Both the position numbers and the translations under genes were made by a program. From JBBECF01 sp040881945 (GTDB lineage: Bacteria; Pseudomonadota; Alphaproteobacteria; Dongiales; Dongiaceae), in the NCBI GenBank assembly GCA_040881945.1, contig JBBECF010000099.1:1-27623 (forward strand): 27,623 nucleotides of DNA, read 5' to 3'. Under the pieces are notes generated by a model. That model made no database searches and was not told where the DNA came from. It worked only from the letters and a program-made list of their open reading frames with translations. Shown piece after piece: positions 13,380-21,257 of the stretch (its first letter is position 1; every line of letters begins with the position of its first letter).

Positions 13380-15059
13380 TCAGTTCCGTCCCGCCAACAG
13401 CCCGCGGGCGATGACCTGGGCCTGGATCTCCGCGGCGCCTTCGAAGATGTTGAGGATGCGGGCGTCGCACAGGATGCGGCTGATCGGGTACTCCTCGGCA
13501 TAGCCGTTGCCGCCATGCACCTGCACGGCGTTGTCGGCGTTGGCCCAGGCGACGCGGGCGGCGAGCAGCTTCGCCATGCCGGCCTCGATGTCGCAGCGCC
13601 GGCCGGAGTCCTTCTGGCGGGCCGCGTAATAGGCAAGCTGGCGGGCGACCATGGTCTCGACCGCCATCCAGGCGAGCTTGCCGGCGACGCGCGGGAAGGC
13701 GTAGATCGGCTTGCCGAACTGCACCCGCCCGAGGGCATAGGCGAGGCCGCGCTCGAGCGCGTCCTGGGCCACGCCGAGGCCGCGCGCCGCGGTCTGGATG
13801 CGCGCCGATTCGAAGGTCGCCATGAGCTGCTTGAAGCCCTGGCCCTCGACGCCGCCGAGCAGGTTCCCGGCCGCGACCTCGAAGCCGTCGAAGGCGATCT
13901 CGTACTCCTTCATGCCGCGGTAGCCGAGCACGCGGATCTCGCTCCCGCTCATGCCGGCGGCCGGGAACGGGTCGGCGTCGCCGCCGCGCGGCTTCTCGGC
14001 GAGGAACATCGACAGGCCCTTGTAGCCGGGCTCGCTCGGGTCGGTGCGCGCCAGCAACGTCATCACGTCGCTGCGCGCGGCATGGGTGATCCAGGTCTTG
14101 TTGCCGGTGACGCGATAGACGGCGCCGTCCCTGACCGCGCGGGTCTTGATCGAGCCGAGGTCCGACCCGGCGCCGGGCTCGGTGAACACCGCGGTCGGCA
14201 GCACCCGGCCTTCGGCGATCGCCGGCAGCCAGCGGCGCCGCTGCGCCTCCGTCCCGCCGAGCCGGATCAGCTCGGCCGCGATCTCCGAGCGGGTGGCGAG
14301 CGAGCCTAAGGCCAGCGAGCCGCGCGCCAGCTCCTCGGTGACGACGCACATGGCGAGCTTGCCCATGCCGAGGCCGCCGGACTCCTCGGGCACGGTCAGG
14401 CCGAAGACGCCGAGCCCGGCCAGCCGCTCGATGACCTGCATCGGGATCAGCTCGTCGCGCAGATGCCAGCCATGCGCCGCCTCGCGGTGGTCCTCGGCCA
14501 CCTTGCGGAACTGCGCGCGGACGAGCCGCAGCGTCTCGTCGTCGAGGCCCGGGTCGCCGAAATGGCCGTCGGCGATGAGGGCGGCGATGCGCATGCGCAC
14601 GGGCGCCGCGTTGCCGTCCCGGACCAGGGCCGCCACGGCCGGGTCACCGGCGAAGCCGGCGGCGTCGATGCCGAGGTCGGCCGGCCGCGCGATCTCGCCC
14701 TGGGCGAGCGCGATGCCGCCCTGCATCTGGGCCAGGTACTCGCCGAAGGCCGCCTGGCAGATCAGCGCCTCGAGCTCGCCAAGGCCGCCGGCCGCGCTCA
14801 GGCGCTCGGCCCAGTCTAGGACTTGGCGCAGGGCGGCGACATAGGTCGCCAGCCAGGCATATCCATGCGCCGCGAACTGCTCGCGCTCGAAGGCCGCGGC
14901 GTCGACCTCGCCGCCCGGCGCCACCCGCGCCGCGACCACGGCCCTCGCCGCCTCCGCCAGGCCGTCCGCCGCGACCAGCGCACGGCCGCACAGCTTCAGC
15001 GCGACGGGCAGCAGGGCGGGCTCGGTCACACGGGCAGAAGGTTCCAAAGTTCCCGCCAC
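13380..15059 (-). CDS. mcd: (2S)-methylsuccinyl-CoA dehydrogenase
   Basis: Mcd oxidises (2S)-methylsuccinyl-CoA to mesaconyl-CoA in the ethylmalonyl-CoA pathway and passes electrons to ETF. The 559-residue protein has an acyl-CoA dehydrogenase core (about 165-559) behind an N-terminal extension of about 160 helical residues. That extension is a hallmark of Mcd relative to ~380-residue ordinary acyl-CoA dehydrogenases. Core signatures include TVPEESGGLGMGKLAM, FTEPGAGSDLGSIKTRA, NKTWITHA and QVHGGNGYAEEYPISRILCDARILNIFEGAAEIQ pieces; Glu540 in FEG sits at the catalytic-base position. The start is a GTG with GAGG four bases upstream. It follows ccr by 64 bases on the same strand, and the ecm gene is nearby, which fixes the identity. 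Confidence 0.92.
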   Translation of the reverse strand: MAGTLEPSARVTEPALLPVALKLCGRALVAADGLAEAARAVVAARVAPGGEVDAAAFEREQFAAHGYAWLATYVAALRQVLDWAERLSAAGGLGELEALICQAAFGEYLAQMQGGIALAQGEIARPADLGIDAAGFAGDPAVAALVRDGNAAPVRMRIAALIADGHFGDPGLDDETLRLVRAQFRKVAEDHREAAHGWHLRDELIPMQVIERLAGLGVFGLTVPEESGGLGMGKLAMCVVTEELARGSLALGSLATRSEIAAELIRLGGTEAQRRRWLPAIAEGRVLPTAVFTEPGAGSDLGSIKTRAVRDGAVYRVTGNKTWITHAARSDVMTLLARTDPSEPGYKGLSMFLAEKPRGGDADPFPAAGMSGSEIRVLGYRGMKEYEIAFDGFEVAAGNLLGGVEGQGFKQLMATFESARIQTAARGLGVAQDALERGLAYALGRVQFGKPIYAFPRVAGKLAWMAVETMVARQLAYYAARQKDSGRRCDIEAGMAKLLAARVAWANADNAVQVHGGNGYAEEYPISRILCDARILNIFEGAAEIQAQVIARGLLAGRN

Positions 15060-15079
15060 TTAGCCTCGCATCGCGAATT

Positions 15080-15097
15080 ACATAAGAATTCTTATGT
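15080..15097. promoter_or_regulatory. Perfect 18-bp palindrome between ccr and mcd
   Basis: ACATAAGAATTCTTATGT is a perfect palindrome in the 64-base gap between the ccr stop and the mcd start, in an AT-rich island within ~70% GC surroundings. It sits 20 bases upstream of the mcd GTG. Perfect short palindromes of this kind are typical of TetR-like or other dimeric-regulator operators. As RNA it would make only a weak A/U-rich hairpin with no T-run, so a terminator is less likely. Confidence 0.5.
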
Positions 15098-15123
15098 TAG
15101 CGCTGCGCCGGCCCACCGCGGCG

Positions 15124-16410
15124 TCAAGCCTCGACCGCGTCCTCGATGGTGCGCAGGCCCGGGCGTTTGGCCTGGACCAGGACGGCCATGTTGCCGGGCT
15201 TGTGCAGGTTCTTCCACATCTTGGTGTGGGCGCGCGGGATGTCGGCCCAGGGGAAGACCTCGGACATGCACGGATCGATGCGCCGCTCGATGACGAGTTG
15301 GTTGGCCTGGCTCGCCTGCAGCAGATTGGCGAAATGGCTGCCCTGGATGCGCTTCTGGCGCATCCACACGAAGCGCGCGTCCATCGTCAGGTTGTAGCCG
15401 CTGGTGCCGGCGCAGAACACGACCATGCCGCCGCGCTTGACCACGAAGCAGGAGACCGGAAAGGTCTGCTCGCCGGGATGCTCGAACACGAAATCGACGT
15501 CGTTGCCCTTGCCGGTGACGGCCCAGATCGCCTTGCCGAACTCGCGGCATCTCTTCATGTAATCGGCATAGGCGTCGGCGTCGTCCACGTCGGGCAGCGC
15601 GCCCCAGCAGTCGAACTTGCTGCGGTTGATGACGCCCTTGGCGCCGAGCTGCATGACGAAGTCGGTCTTGGCGTCGTCGGAGATGATGCCGATGGCGTTG
15701 GCGCCGGCCGTCGCGATCAACTGCACCGCCATCGAGCCCAGCCCGCCGGCGGCGCCCCACACCAGCACGTTGTGGCCGGGCCGCAGGATGTGCGGCCGGT
15801 GCCCGAACAGCATGCGGTAGGCCGTCGCCAGGGTCAGCGTGTAGCAGGCGCTCTCCTCCCAGGTCAGGTGCTTCGGCCGGTGCATCAACTGGCGCGACTG
15901 CACGCGGGCGAACTGGGCGAACGACCCGTCCGGCGTCTCGTAGCCCCAGATGCGCTGGCTCGGCGAGAACATCGGGTCGCCGCCGTTGCACTCCTCGTCG
16001 TCGCCGTCGTCCTGGTTGCAGTGGACGACGACCTCGTCGCCGACCTTCCAGCGCTTGACCCGCCGCCCGACCTTCCAGACGACGCCGGCCGCGTCCGACC
16101 CGGCGATGTGGAACGGCGCCTTGTGCACGTCGAAGGGCGAAATCGGCTTGCCCAGCCCGGCCCACACGCCGTTGTAGTTGACCCCGGCGGCCATCACCAG
16201 GATGACCACGTCGTCGCCCGACTCCGGCTCCGGCGTCGCCACCGCCTCCATCTGCATCGCCTGCTCCGGCGGCCCATGCCGCTCGCGGCGAATGACCCAG
16301 GCGTGCATCCGCTTCGGCAGGTGGCCCAGGGGCGGGATCTCGCCGACCTCGTACAGGTCCTTGACCGCCTGACCGGGGCGCAACGGGACCACGTCCGCGC
16401 TGGTGCTCAT
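15124..16410 (-). CDS. ccr: Crotonyl-CoA carboxylase/reductase
   Basis: Ccr is the key enzyme of the ethylmalonyl-CoA pathway, reductively carboxylating crotonyl-CoA to (2S)-ethylmalonyl-CoA with NADPH and CO2. The 428-residue protein is a medium-chain dehydrogenase/reductase. Ccr-type features include VNYNGVWAGLGKPISPFDVH, HIAGSDAAGVVWKVG, VHCNQDDGDDEECNGGDPM, SQRIWGYETPDGSFAQFA, the Rossmann motif VLVWGAAGGLGSMAVQ, FVFEHPGEQTFPVS and CAGTSGYNLTMDARFVWMRQKRIQGSHFAN. The start (MSTSADVVPLRPG) has AAGGAGG ten bases upstream. It is divergent from metZ and followed by mcd on the same strand. Confidence 0.97.
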   Translation of the reverse strand: MSTSADVVPLRPGQAVKDLYEVGEIPPLGHLPKRMHAWVIRRERHGPPEQAMQMEAVATPEPESGDDVVILVMAAGVNYNGVWAGLGKPISPFDVHKAPFHIAGSDAAGVVWKVGRRVKRWKVGDEVVVHCNQDDGDDEECNGGDPMFSPSQRIWGYETPDGSFAQFARVQSRQLMHRPKHLTWEESACYTLTLATAYRMLFGHRPHILRPGHNVLVWGAAGGLGSMAVQLIATAGANAIGIISDDAKTDFVMQLGAKGVINRSKFDCWGALPDVDDADAYADYMKRCREFGKAIWAVTGKGNDVDFVFEHPGEQTFPVSCFVVKRGGMVVFCAGTSGYNLTMDARFVWMRQKRIQGSHFANLLQASQANQLVIERRIDPCMSEVFPWADIPRAHTKMWKNLHKPGNMAVLVQAKRPGLRTIEDAVEA

Positions 16411-16486
16411 GTCCAAGAAGCCTCCTTGACCCACACGCCGGCAAACCTGCGAAAGCCAGCCGGAAGCTTTGCCGATAACCTGTTTT

Positions 16487-16500
16487 TTTGCAATGCACAA
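16487..16500. promoter_or_regulatory. AT-rich TTTGCAATGCACAA motif in ccr upstream region
   Basis: Within the ccr/metZ divergent region, an AT-rich patch about 77 bases upstream of ccr holds TTTGCAATGCACAA, with two TGCA units one base apart. It contains a TTTGCAA half like motifs reported for regulators of short-chain acyl-CoA genes in alphaproteobacteria. This likeness is from memory and only partial. Confidence 0.25.
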
Positions 16501-16524
16501 ATCGGCGGCAAGCCACGGCCGGCC

Positions 16525-16554
16525 TTGACAGGACCGCCGCCGGCGGGCTATCCG
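16525..16554 (+). promoter_or_regulatory. Candidate sigma70-type promoter for metZ
   Basis: A perfect TTGACA (16525-16530) is followed after 18 bases by TATCCG (16549-16554), about 70 bases upstream of metZ. The -10 is weak (three of six matches). The spacer is GC-rich and contains a GCCGCCGGCGGG-type self-complementary stretch. Confidence 0.4.
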
Positions 16555-16622
16555 AAGCATACCGTGGTGATTTGAGCCGGATTGCAGCCACGTTAAACAA
16601 ATCGCTAAAAGGTATGGCCGAC

Positions 16623-17819
16623 ATGACAGGCACGAGTTCGACCGCTCCCCGGTGGCGACCCGCCACCAATCTCGTCCAGGGCGGCGTCCTGCGCTCGCAG
16701 TTCAGCGAGACCTGCGAGGCGATCTATCTCACCTCCGGCTATGTCTACGGCTCGGCTGAGGAGGCCGAGGCGGCGTTCAACAATACCGCGCCGCGCTTCG
16801 TCTATTCGCGCTTCGGCAACCCGACGGTGCAGATGTTCGAGACGCGCATGGCGCTGCTCGAAGGCGCCGAGGCCGCGCGCGCCACGGCCACCGGCATGGC
16901 CGCCGTGTTCGCCGCCCTGATGTGCCAGCTCAAGACCGGCGACCGCGTCGTATCGTCGGACGCCCTGTTCGGGTCCTGCACCTACATCCTCGCCGACATC
17001 CTGCCGCGCTTCGGCATCGAGACCGTGTTCGTGGACGGCCGCGACCTCGACCAGTGGCGCCGCGCGTTCGCGCGCCCGACCGCGGCGGTTTTCCTGGAGA
17101 CCCCGTCGAACCCGGGCCTGCGTCTGATCGACCTCAAGGCGGTCTGCGGCCTCGCCCACGCCGCCGGCGCCAAGGTCATCGTCGACAACGTCTTCGCCAC
17201 GCCGCTCCTGCAGCGCCCGCTCGAGTTCGGCGCCGACATCGTCGTCTATTCGGCGACCAAGCACATCGACGGCCAGGGGCGCACCCTGGGCGGCGTCGTG
17301 CTCGGATCGGCCGCCTTCTGCACCGACGTCCTGCAGCCGTTCCTGCGCCACACCGGCCCGGCGCTGTCGCCCATGAACGCCTGGCTGCTGCTCAAGGGCC
17401 TGGAGACGCTGGAGCTGCGCGTGGCCCGGCAGTGCGAGAGCGCCCGCGTCCTGGCCGACTTCCTCGCCGGCCGGGACAGGCTTTCCGACGTGCTCTATCC
17501 CGGCAGCCCGAGCCACCCGCAGGCGGCGCTCGCCGCGCGCCAGATGACCGCCGGCGGCAGCCTGACCAGCTTCACCGTGGCCGGCGGCAAGGAGGGCGCA
17601 TTCCGCTTCCTCAATGCGCTGCGCCTGATCGCCATCTCCAACAACCTCGGCGACGCCAAGAGCCTGATCACCCACCCCGCCACCACGACGCACCAGCGCC
17701 TCGGCCCCGAGGCGCGCGCCCGCCAGGGCATCGGCGACGGCATGGTCCGCCTCTCGGTCGGCCTCGAGGACGTCGAGGACCTGCAAGAGGATCTCGCCCA
17801 GGCGCTGGCGGCGGTGTAG
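16623..17819 (+). CDS. metZ: O-succinylhomoserine sulfhydrylase (Cys/Met PLP family)
   Basis: MetZ makes homocysteine directly from O-succinylhomoserine and sulfide in methionine synthesis. The 398-residue protein belongs to the Cys/Met metabolism PLP family, with YSRFGNPTVQMFE near the N-terminus, ATATGMAAVFAAL, ETPSNPGLRLIDL, VDNVFATPLLQRPLEFGADIVVYSATKH pieces with the PLP lysine at residue 213, and a SLITHPATTTHQRLG C-terminal signature. The starting MTGTSSTAPRW and LVQGGVLRSQFSET are typical of MetZ. ATG 16623 has AAAAGG ten bases upstream; ATG 16614 (three codons earlier) is too close to that site. The gene is divergent from ccr. Cystathionine gamma-synthase is an alternative within the family but fits the motifs less well. 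Confidence 0.9.
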   Translation: MTGTSSTAPRWRPATNLVQGGVLRSQFSETCEAIYLTSGYVYGSAEEAEAAFNNTAPRFVYSRFGNPTVQMFETRMALLEGAEAARATATGMAAVFAALMCQLKTGDRVVSSDALFGSCTYILADILPRFGIETVFVDGRDLDQWRRAFARPTAAVFLETPSNPGLRLIDLKAVCGLAHAAGAKVIVDNVFATPLLQRPLEFGADIVVYSATKHIDGQGRTLGGVVLGSAAFCTDVLQPFLRHTGPALSPMNAWLLLKGLETLELRVARQCESARVLADFLAGRDRLSDVLYPGSPSHPQAALAARQMTAGGSLTSFTVAGGKEGAFRFLNALRLIAISNNLGDAKSLITHPATTTHQRLGPEARARQGIGDGMVRLSVGLEDVEDLQEDLAQALAAV

Positions 17820-17884
17820 CGGTTCGTCTCCGACGAATGATCCCGGTTTTGCAACGCCCGTCCCCGATGTCATTGCCCTGAAAT

Positions 17885-17960
17885 TGTCATTGCCGGGCTT
17901 GTCCCGGCAATCCATGGTGCAGTGGCGCGATGGATGCCCATGTCAAGCACGGGCATGACA
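17885..17960. repeat. Palindromic intergenic repeat, copy 1
   Basis: A 76-base element with TGTCAT/ATGACA ends and two internal hairpins. One is a near-perfect TGCCGGG-CTTGT-CCCGGCA stem; the other pairs TGCCC with GGGCA. CCATGG/GATGG halves lie between them. It follows metZ and resembles the copy at 21258-21343. This style of repeat is widespread in intergenic DNA of alphaproteobacteria; it may also terminate metZ transcription. Confidence 0.75.
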
Positions 17961-17997
17961 ACCAAAGGTGGCGTAACGTCGAAGTCGATTCATCGCG

Positions 17998-18435
17998 ATG
18001 GCCTGTCGCTTTTCATATCCGACCGTGGAAGATCGCGATGAGGAAGGATTTCATCTCGTGCTTTTCCCGGATGTGCCCGAGGCAGGCACGAGCGCTCGCA
18101 CGGCAAGCGCGGCACGCCGCGCGGCGGCCGACAGCCTGATCGCGGGTCTCGGCGGCTACATTAAGTTGCGCCGCGATATTCCGCGTCCTTCGCGGCCGCG
18201 GCGCGGCCAGCCTGTTGTCGTCCTGCCGCCGCTCGTTGCGGCGAAGCTGGCACTCTATCAAGCGATGCGCGATGCCGGGCTCGGTAATGCCGGCCTGGCC
18301 CGACGATTGAAGGTTTCGCAAACGGCGCTGCGCCGGCTCGTCGACCTCGACCGTCGCTCGCACATTAGCGAGGTTGAGGCCGCGCTGTCCGCTCTCGGCA
18401 AGCGCCTCGTGATCGACGTGCGCGATGCGGCATAA
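17998..18435 (+). CDS. HicB-like antitoxin with C-terminal HTH, no HicA seen
   Basis: This 145-residue protein has an N-terminal HicB-like domain (FSYPTVEDRDEEGFHLVLFPDVPEAGTSA pattern, residues 5-60, with the usual EEGF...FPD signature). A C-terminal helix-turn-helix follows (GLGNAGLARRLKVSQTALRRLVD, about 95-120). In normal HicAB loci a ~60-residue HicA RNase toxin is adjacent. I see none in the 180 bases upstream or the 100 bases downstream. It may be a solitary antitoxin or regulator left after toxin loss, or may act against a toxin elsewhere. No clear ribosome binding site precedes the ATG. Confidence 0.8.
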   Translation: MACRFSYPTVEDRDEEGFHLVLFPDVPEAGTSARTASAARRAAADSLIAGLGGYIKLRRDIPRPSRPRRGQPVVVLPPLVAAKLALYQAMRDAGLGNAGLARRLKVSQTALRRLVDLDRRSHISEVEAALSALGKRLVIDVRDAA

Positions 18436-18494
18436 TGTCCTGATTTCGTAATCGCCTGACAGTGCCGCTCCCGGCATGACTCCAAAGGGCCAAG

Positions 18495-18516
18495 ATACGC
18501 TTTACGTACCGCGTAT
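18495..18516. promoter_or_regulatory. Inverted repeat upstream of higBA, possible HigA operator
   Basis: ATACGC and GCGTAT face each other across ten bases, 19 bases upstream of the higB start. HigA antitoxins usually repress their own operon from such inverted repeats near the promoter. Position and symmetry support this; no binding data exist. Confidence 0.45.
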
Positions 18517-18534
18517 TTCCGGATAGAAATCCAG

Positions 18535-18813
18535 ATGATCCGGAGCTTCAAGGACAAGCGCACGCGGCAGCTCTTCGAGGGCGAACGGGTGTTGGGGTTC
18601 CAGGCCTTTGCCCGTTAAGCCGAAAAGCGCCTTCGCATTCTGGATGCTGCCGAGCGCATCGAGGCCCTGATGCTCTTGCCCAGCAATCGGTTCGAAGCCC
18701 TCGGCGGCGACCGGAAGGGGCAGTTCAGCATCCGGATCAATGATCGATGGCGCATTTGCTTCGAGTGGCGCGACGACGGCGCGCACAATGTCGAGATCGT
18801 GGATTACCATTGA
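18535..18813 (+). pseudogene. higB: higB toxin gene interrupted by an in-frame TAA
   Basis: Read from ATG 18535 the frame gives MIRSFKDKRTRQLFEGERV...FAR, a TAA at 18616-18618, then continues in the same frame as AEKRLRILDAAERIEALMLL...NRFEALGGDRKGQFSIRINDRWRICFEW...VEIVDYH, ending at a normal stop at 18811. The two parts together make a 92-codon RelE/HigB-type toxin of normal length, colinear with the family throughout. The break is therefore a single nonsense codon (codon 28), not a frameshift or deletion. The 3' part lacks a good start, though an internal ATG exists at LMLL. The higA antitoxin follows 11 bases later and is intact. Sequencing error or readthrough is possible but unlikely. 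Confidence 0.85.
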
Positions 18814-18824
18814 GGACACCGGTC

Positions 18825-19124
18825 ATGGCTCGGACACCCATTCACCCCGGAGAAATCCTGGCCGACGAGCTTACGGAACTGGGCATCGGCGCGGCCGAGC
18901 TTGCCCGCTGCCTCCATGTGCCGACGAACCGCATTTCGCAGATCGTCGCAGGGAAACGAGCCATCACCGCGGACACCGCGCTTCGACTGGGCCGCTGGTT
19001 CGGCACCGGGCCGCAGCTCTGGCTCAATCTGCAACAGGCCTATGAGCTCGATCTGGCCAACCGGCGGATCGGCCCGAAAATCAAAACCATCCGGCCGCGC
19101 CCCGCCGCTCTCCGGGCCGGTTGA
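18825..19124 (+). CDS. higA: HigA-family XRE antitoxin
   Basis: This 99-residue protein has a HigA/VapI-type helix-turn-helix: HPGEILADELTELGIGAAELARCLHVPTNRISQIVAGKRAI pieces (residues 6-46) then TADTALRLGRWFGTGPQLWLNLQQAYEL. The start MARTPIHPGE has GAGG nine bases upstream, overlapping the higB stop region. It neutralises HigB and represses the operon. Because higB is broken here, it may now be a free regulator or protect against related toxins. Confidence 0.93.
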   Translation: MARTPIHPGEILADELTELGIGAAELARCLHVPTNRISQIVAGKRAITADTALRLGRWFGTGPQLWLNLQQAYELDLANRRIGPKIKTIRPRPAALRAG

Positions 19125-19209
19125 CCGCGAGTCCAAGGAAGCGTCGTTCAATTGCAGCGCACAATGGCTTGCGGCTAAGCTGGCCGGCGACAGATCGACG
19201 GGGCAGCCG

Positions 19210-21216
19210 ATGGCCGAGAAACCGGGCGAACCGCACAACCGCCGGCGCGATCCGCCCTGGCTGTTCCGCACCTATTCCGGGCACAGCTCGGCCGCGGCGT
19301 CGAACGAGCTCTACCGCACCAACCTGGCGCGCGGCCAGACCGGCCTCTCGGTCGCCTTCGACCTGCCGACCCAGACCGGCTACGACGCCGACCACCCCCT
19401 GGCCAAGGGCGAAGTCGGCAAGGTCGGCGTGCCGGTCGGCCATCTCGGCGACATGGTGGCGCTGTTCGACGGCCTGCCGCTCGAGCGCATGAACACCTCG
19501 ATGACGATCAACGCCACGGCGCCGTGGCTGCTCGCGCTCTACGTCGCGGCGGCGGAACGGCAGGGGGTGGCCCGCGACAAGCTCAGCGGCACGGTGCAGA
19601 ACGACATCATCAAGGAGTATCTCTCGCGCGGCACCTACATCTTCCCGCCGGCCGAGAGCCTGCGCCTGACCGCCGACGTGATCGCCTTCGCGTACCGAGA
19701 AATGCCGAAGTGGAACCCGGTCAACGTCTGCTCCTACCACCTGCAGGAGGCGGGCGCGACGCCGGTGCAGGAGCTGGCCTTCGCGCTCGCGACCGCGATC
19801 GCGGTCCTCGATGCGGTCAAGGCCTCGGGCCAGGTGCCGGACGCCGATTTCCCGCGCGTCGTCGGGCGAATCAGCTTCTTCGTCAACGCCGGCCTGCGTT
19901 TCGTCACCGAGATTTGCAAGATGCGGGCCTTCACGGAGCTGTGGGACGAGCTCTGCCGCGCCCGCTACGGCGTGACCGAACCCGACTACCGCCGCTTCCG
20001 CTACGGCGTGCAGGTCAACTCGCTCGGCCTGACCGAGCAGCAGCCGGAAAACAACGTCTATCGCATCCTGCTCGAAATGCTGGCGGTGACGCTGTCCAAG
20101 GACGCCCGCGCCCGCGCCGTGCAGCTTCCGGCCTGGAACGAGGCGCTCGGCCTGCCGCGCCCCTGGGACCAGCAATGGAGCCTGCGGTTGCAGCAGATCG
20201 TCGCCTACGAGACCGATCTTCTCGACTACGACGACATCTTCGCGGGCTCCCCCGTGATCGCCGCCAAGGTGGCCGAGCTGAAGGCGGCGGCGACCGCCGA
20301 GCTCGCCCGCATCGAGGCGATGGGCGGCGCCGTCGCCGCCGTCGATTCCAGCTACATGAAACAGCAGCTCGTCGAATCGAACCGCCGCCGCCTCGCCGCC
20401 ATCGAATCCGGCGCGCACGTCGTGGTCGGCGTCAACGCCTATACCGACTCGGCGCCCTCGCCGCTCGCCGCCGGTGCCGACGGCGGCTTCCTCGCCGCCG
20501 ACGCGGACGCGGAGCGCCGCCAGGTCGAGAGCCTCGCCGCCTGGCGCGCCGCGCGCGATCCCGAACGGGTCGCCGCCGCCTTGGCCGAGCTCGCGCGCGA
20601 AGCGGCCGGGGGCGGCAATATCATGCCGCCCTCGATCGCCTGCGCCCATGCCGGGGCGACGACCGGCGAATGGGGCGCTTGCCTGCGCCAGGCGTTCGGC
20701 GAATACCGGGCGCCGACCGGCGTCGGCGGCGTGCGGCCGGCGTCCGACGGCGCCGCGCTCGCCGCCGTGCGCGCCCGCGTCGAGGCGGTCTCGGGCCGCC
20801 TCGGCCGGCGCCTCAAGATGCTGGTCGGCAAGCCCGGCCTCGACGGCCATTCCAACGGCGCCGAGCAGATCGCCGTGCGCGCCCGCGACGCCGGCTTCGA
20901 AGTGGTCTACGAGGGCATCCGCCTGACCCCGGCGCAGATCGCCAACGCCGCGCTCGAGGAAGGCGTGCACGTGGTCGGGCTGTCGATCCTGTCGGGGTCG
21001 CACGTCGCGCTCGTCGGCGACGTGCTCGCGCGCCTGCGCCGGATCGGCCTCGAGCGCGTGCCGGTCGTCGTCGGCGGCATCATCCCGGCGGCCGACGCGG
21101 CGCGGCTGCGCGAGGCCGGCGTCGCTCGCGTCTACACGCCCAAGGACTACGACCTCACCGCCATCCTGGCCGACATCGTCGAGCTGGTCGCCGCCGCGAC
21201 CGAGGACGCGGCGTGA
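19210..21216 (+). CDS. ecm: Ethylmalonyl-CoA mutase (MeaA type)
   Basis: Ecm is an adenosylcobalamin-dependent enzyme that rearranges (2R)-ethylmalonyl-CoA to (2S)-methylsuccinyl-CoA. The 668-residue protein has an N-terminal TIM-barrel (about 1-500) starting FRTYSGHSSAAASNELYR and GLSVAFDLPTQTGYDADHP, and containing MNTSMTINATAPWLLALY and GTVQNDIIKEYLSRGTYIFP. A C-terminal B12-binding domain has the DxHxxG motif (Asp545-Gly-His547-Ser-Asn-Gly550). The single-chain layout and the N-terminus match MeaA/Ecm and not two-subunit methylmalonyl-CoA mutase. Its product is the Mcd substrate. The in-frame opening runs upstream into higA, so the ATG at 19210 is chosen; the ribosome binding site is weak. 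A hairpin-plus-T-run follows the gene. Confidence 0.95.
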   Translation: MAEKPGEPHNRRRDPPWLFRTYSGHSSAAASNELYRTNLARGQTGLSVAFDLPTQTGYDADHPLAKGEVGKVGVPVGHLGDMVALFDGLPLERMNTSMTINATAPWLLALYVAAAERQGVARDKLSGTVQNDIIKEYLSRGTYIFPPAESLRLTADVIAFAYREMPKWNPVNVCSYHLQEAGATPVQELAFALATAIAVLDAVKASGQVPDADFPRVVGRISFFVNAGLRFVTEICKMRAFTELWDELCRARYGVTEPDYRRFRYGVQVNSLGLTEQQPENNVYRILLEMLAVTLSKDARARAVQLPAWNEALGLPRPWDQQWSLRLQQIVAYETDLLDYDDIFAGSPVIAAKVAELKAAATAELARIEAMGGAVAAVDSSYMKQQLVESNRRRLAAIESGAHVVVGVNAYTDSAPSPLAAGADGGFLAADADAERRQVESLAAWRAARDPERVAAALAELAREAAGGGNIMPPSIACAHAGATTGEWGACLRQAFGEYRAPTGVGGVRPASDGAALAAVRARVEAVSGRLGRRLKMLVGKPGLDGHSNGAEQIAVRARDAGFEVVYEGIRLTPAQIANAALEEGVHVVGLSILSGSHVALVGDVLARLRRIGLERVPVVVGGIIPAADAARLREAGVARVYTPKDYDLTAILADIVELVAAATEDAA

Positions 21217-21257
21217 GAGTTACGGGGAGCTACGGGGACACGGAGGAATTGGAAAAA

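Noticed and set aside
15092..16669. A 525-codon minus-strand frame over ccr in another phase
   Set aside because: Ccr motifs are all in the neighbouring frame; this one has shadow-type Arg/Gly/Ala composition.
18901..19209. An N-terminal extension of ecm by 103 codons
   Set aside because: It would overlap higA almost entirely, and known MeaA/Ecm proteins begin near the chosen ATG.
19081..21003. A 640-codon minus-strand frame opposite ecm
   Set aside because: It is an antisense shadow, rich in Arg/Gly/Ala/His, with no family resemblance, while ecm carries conserved motifs throughout.
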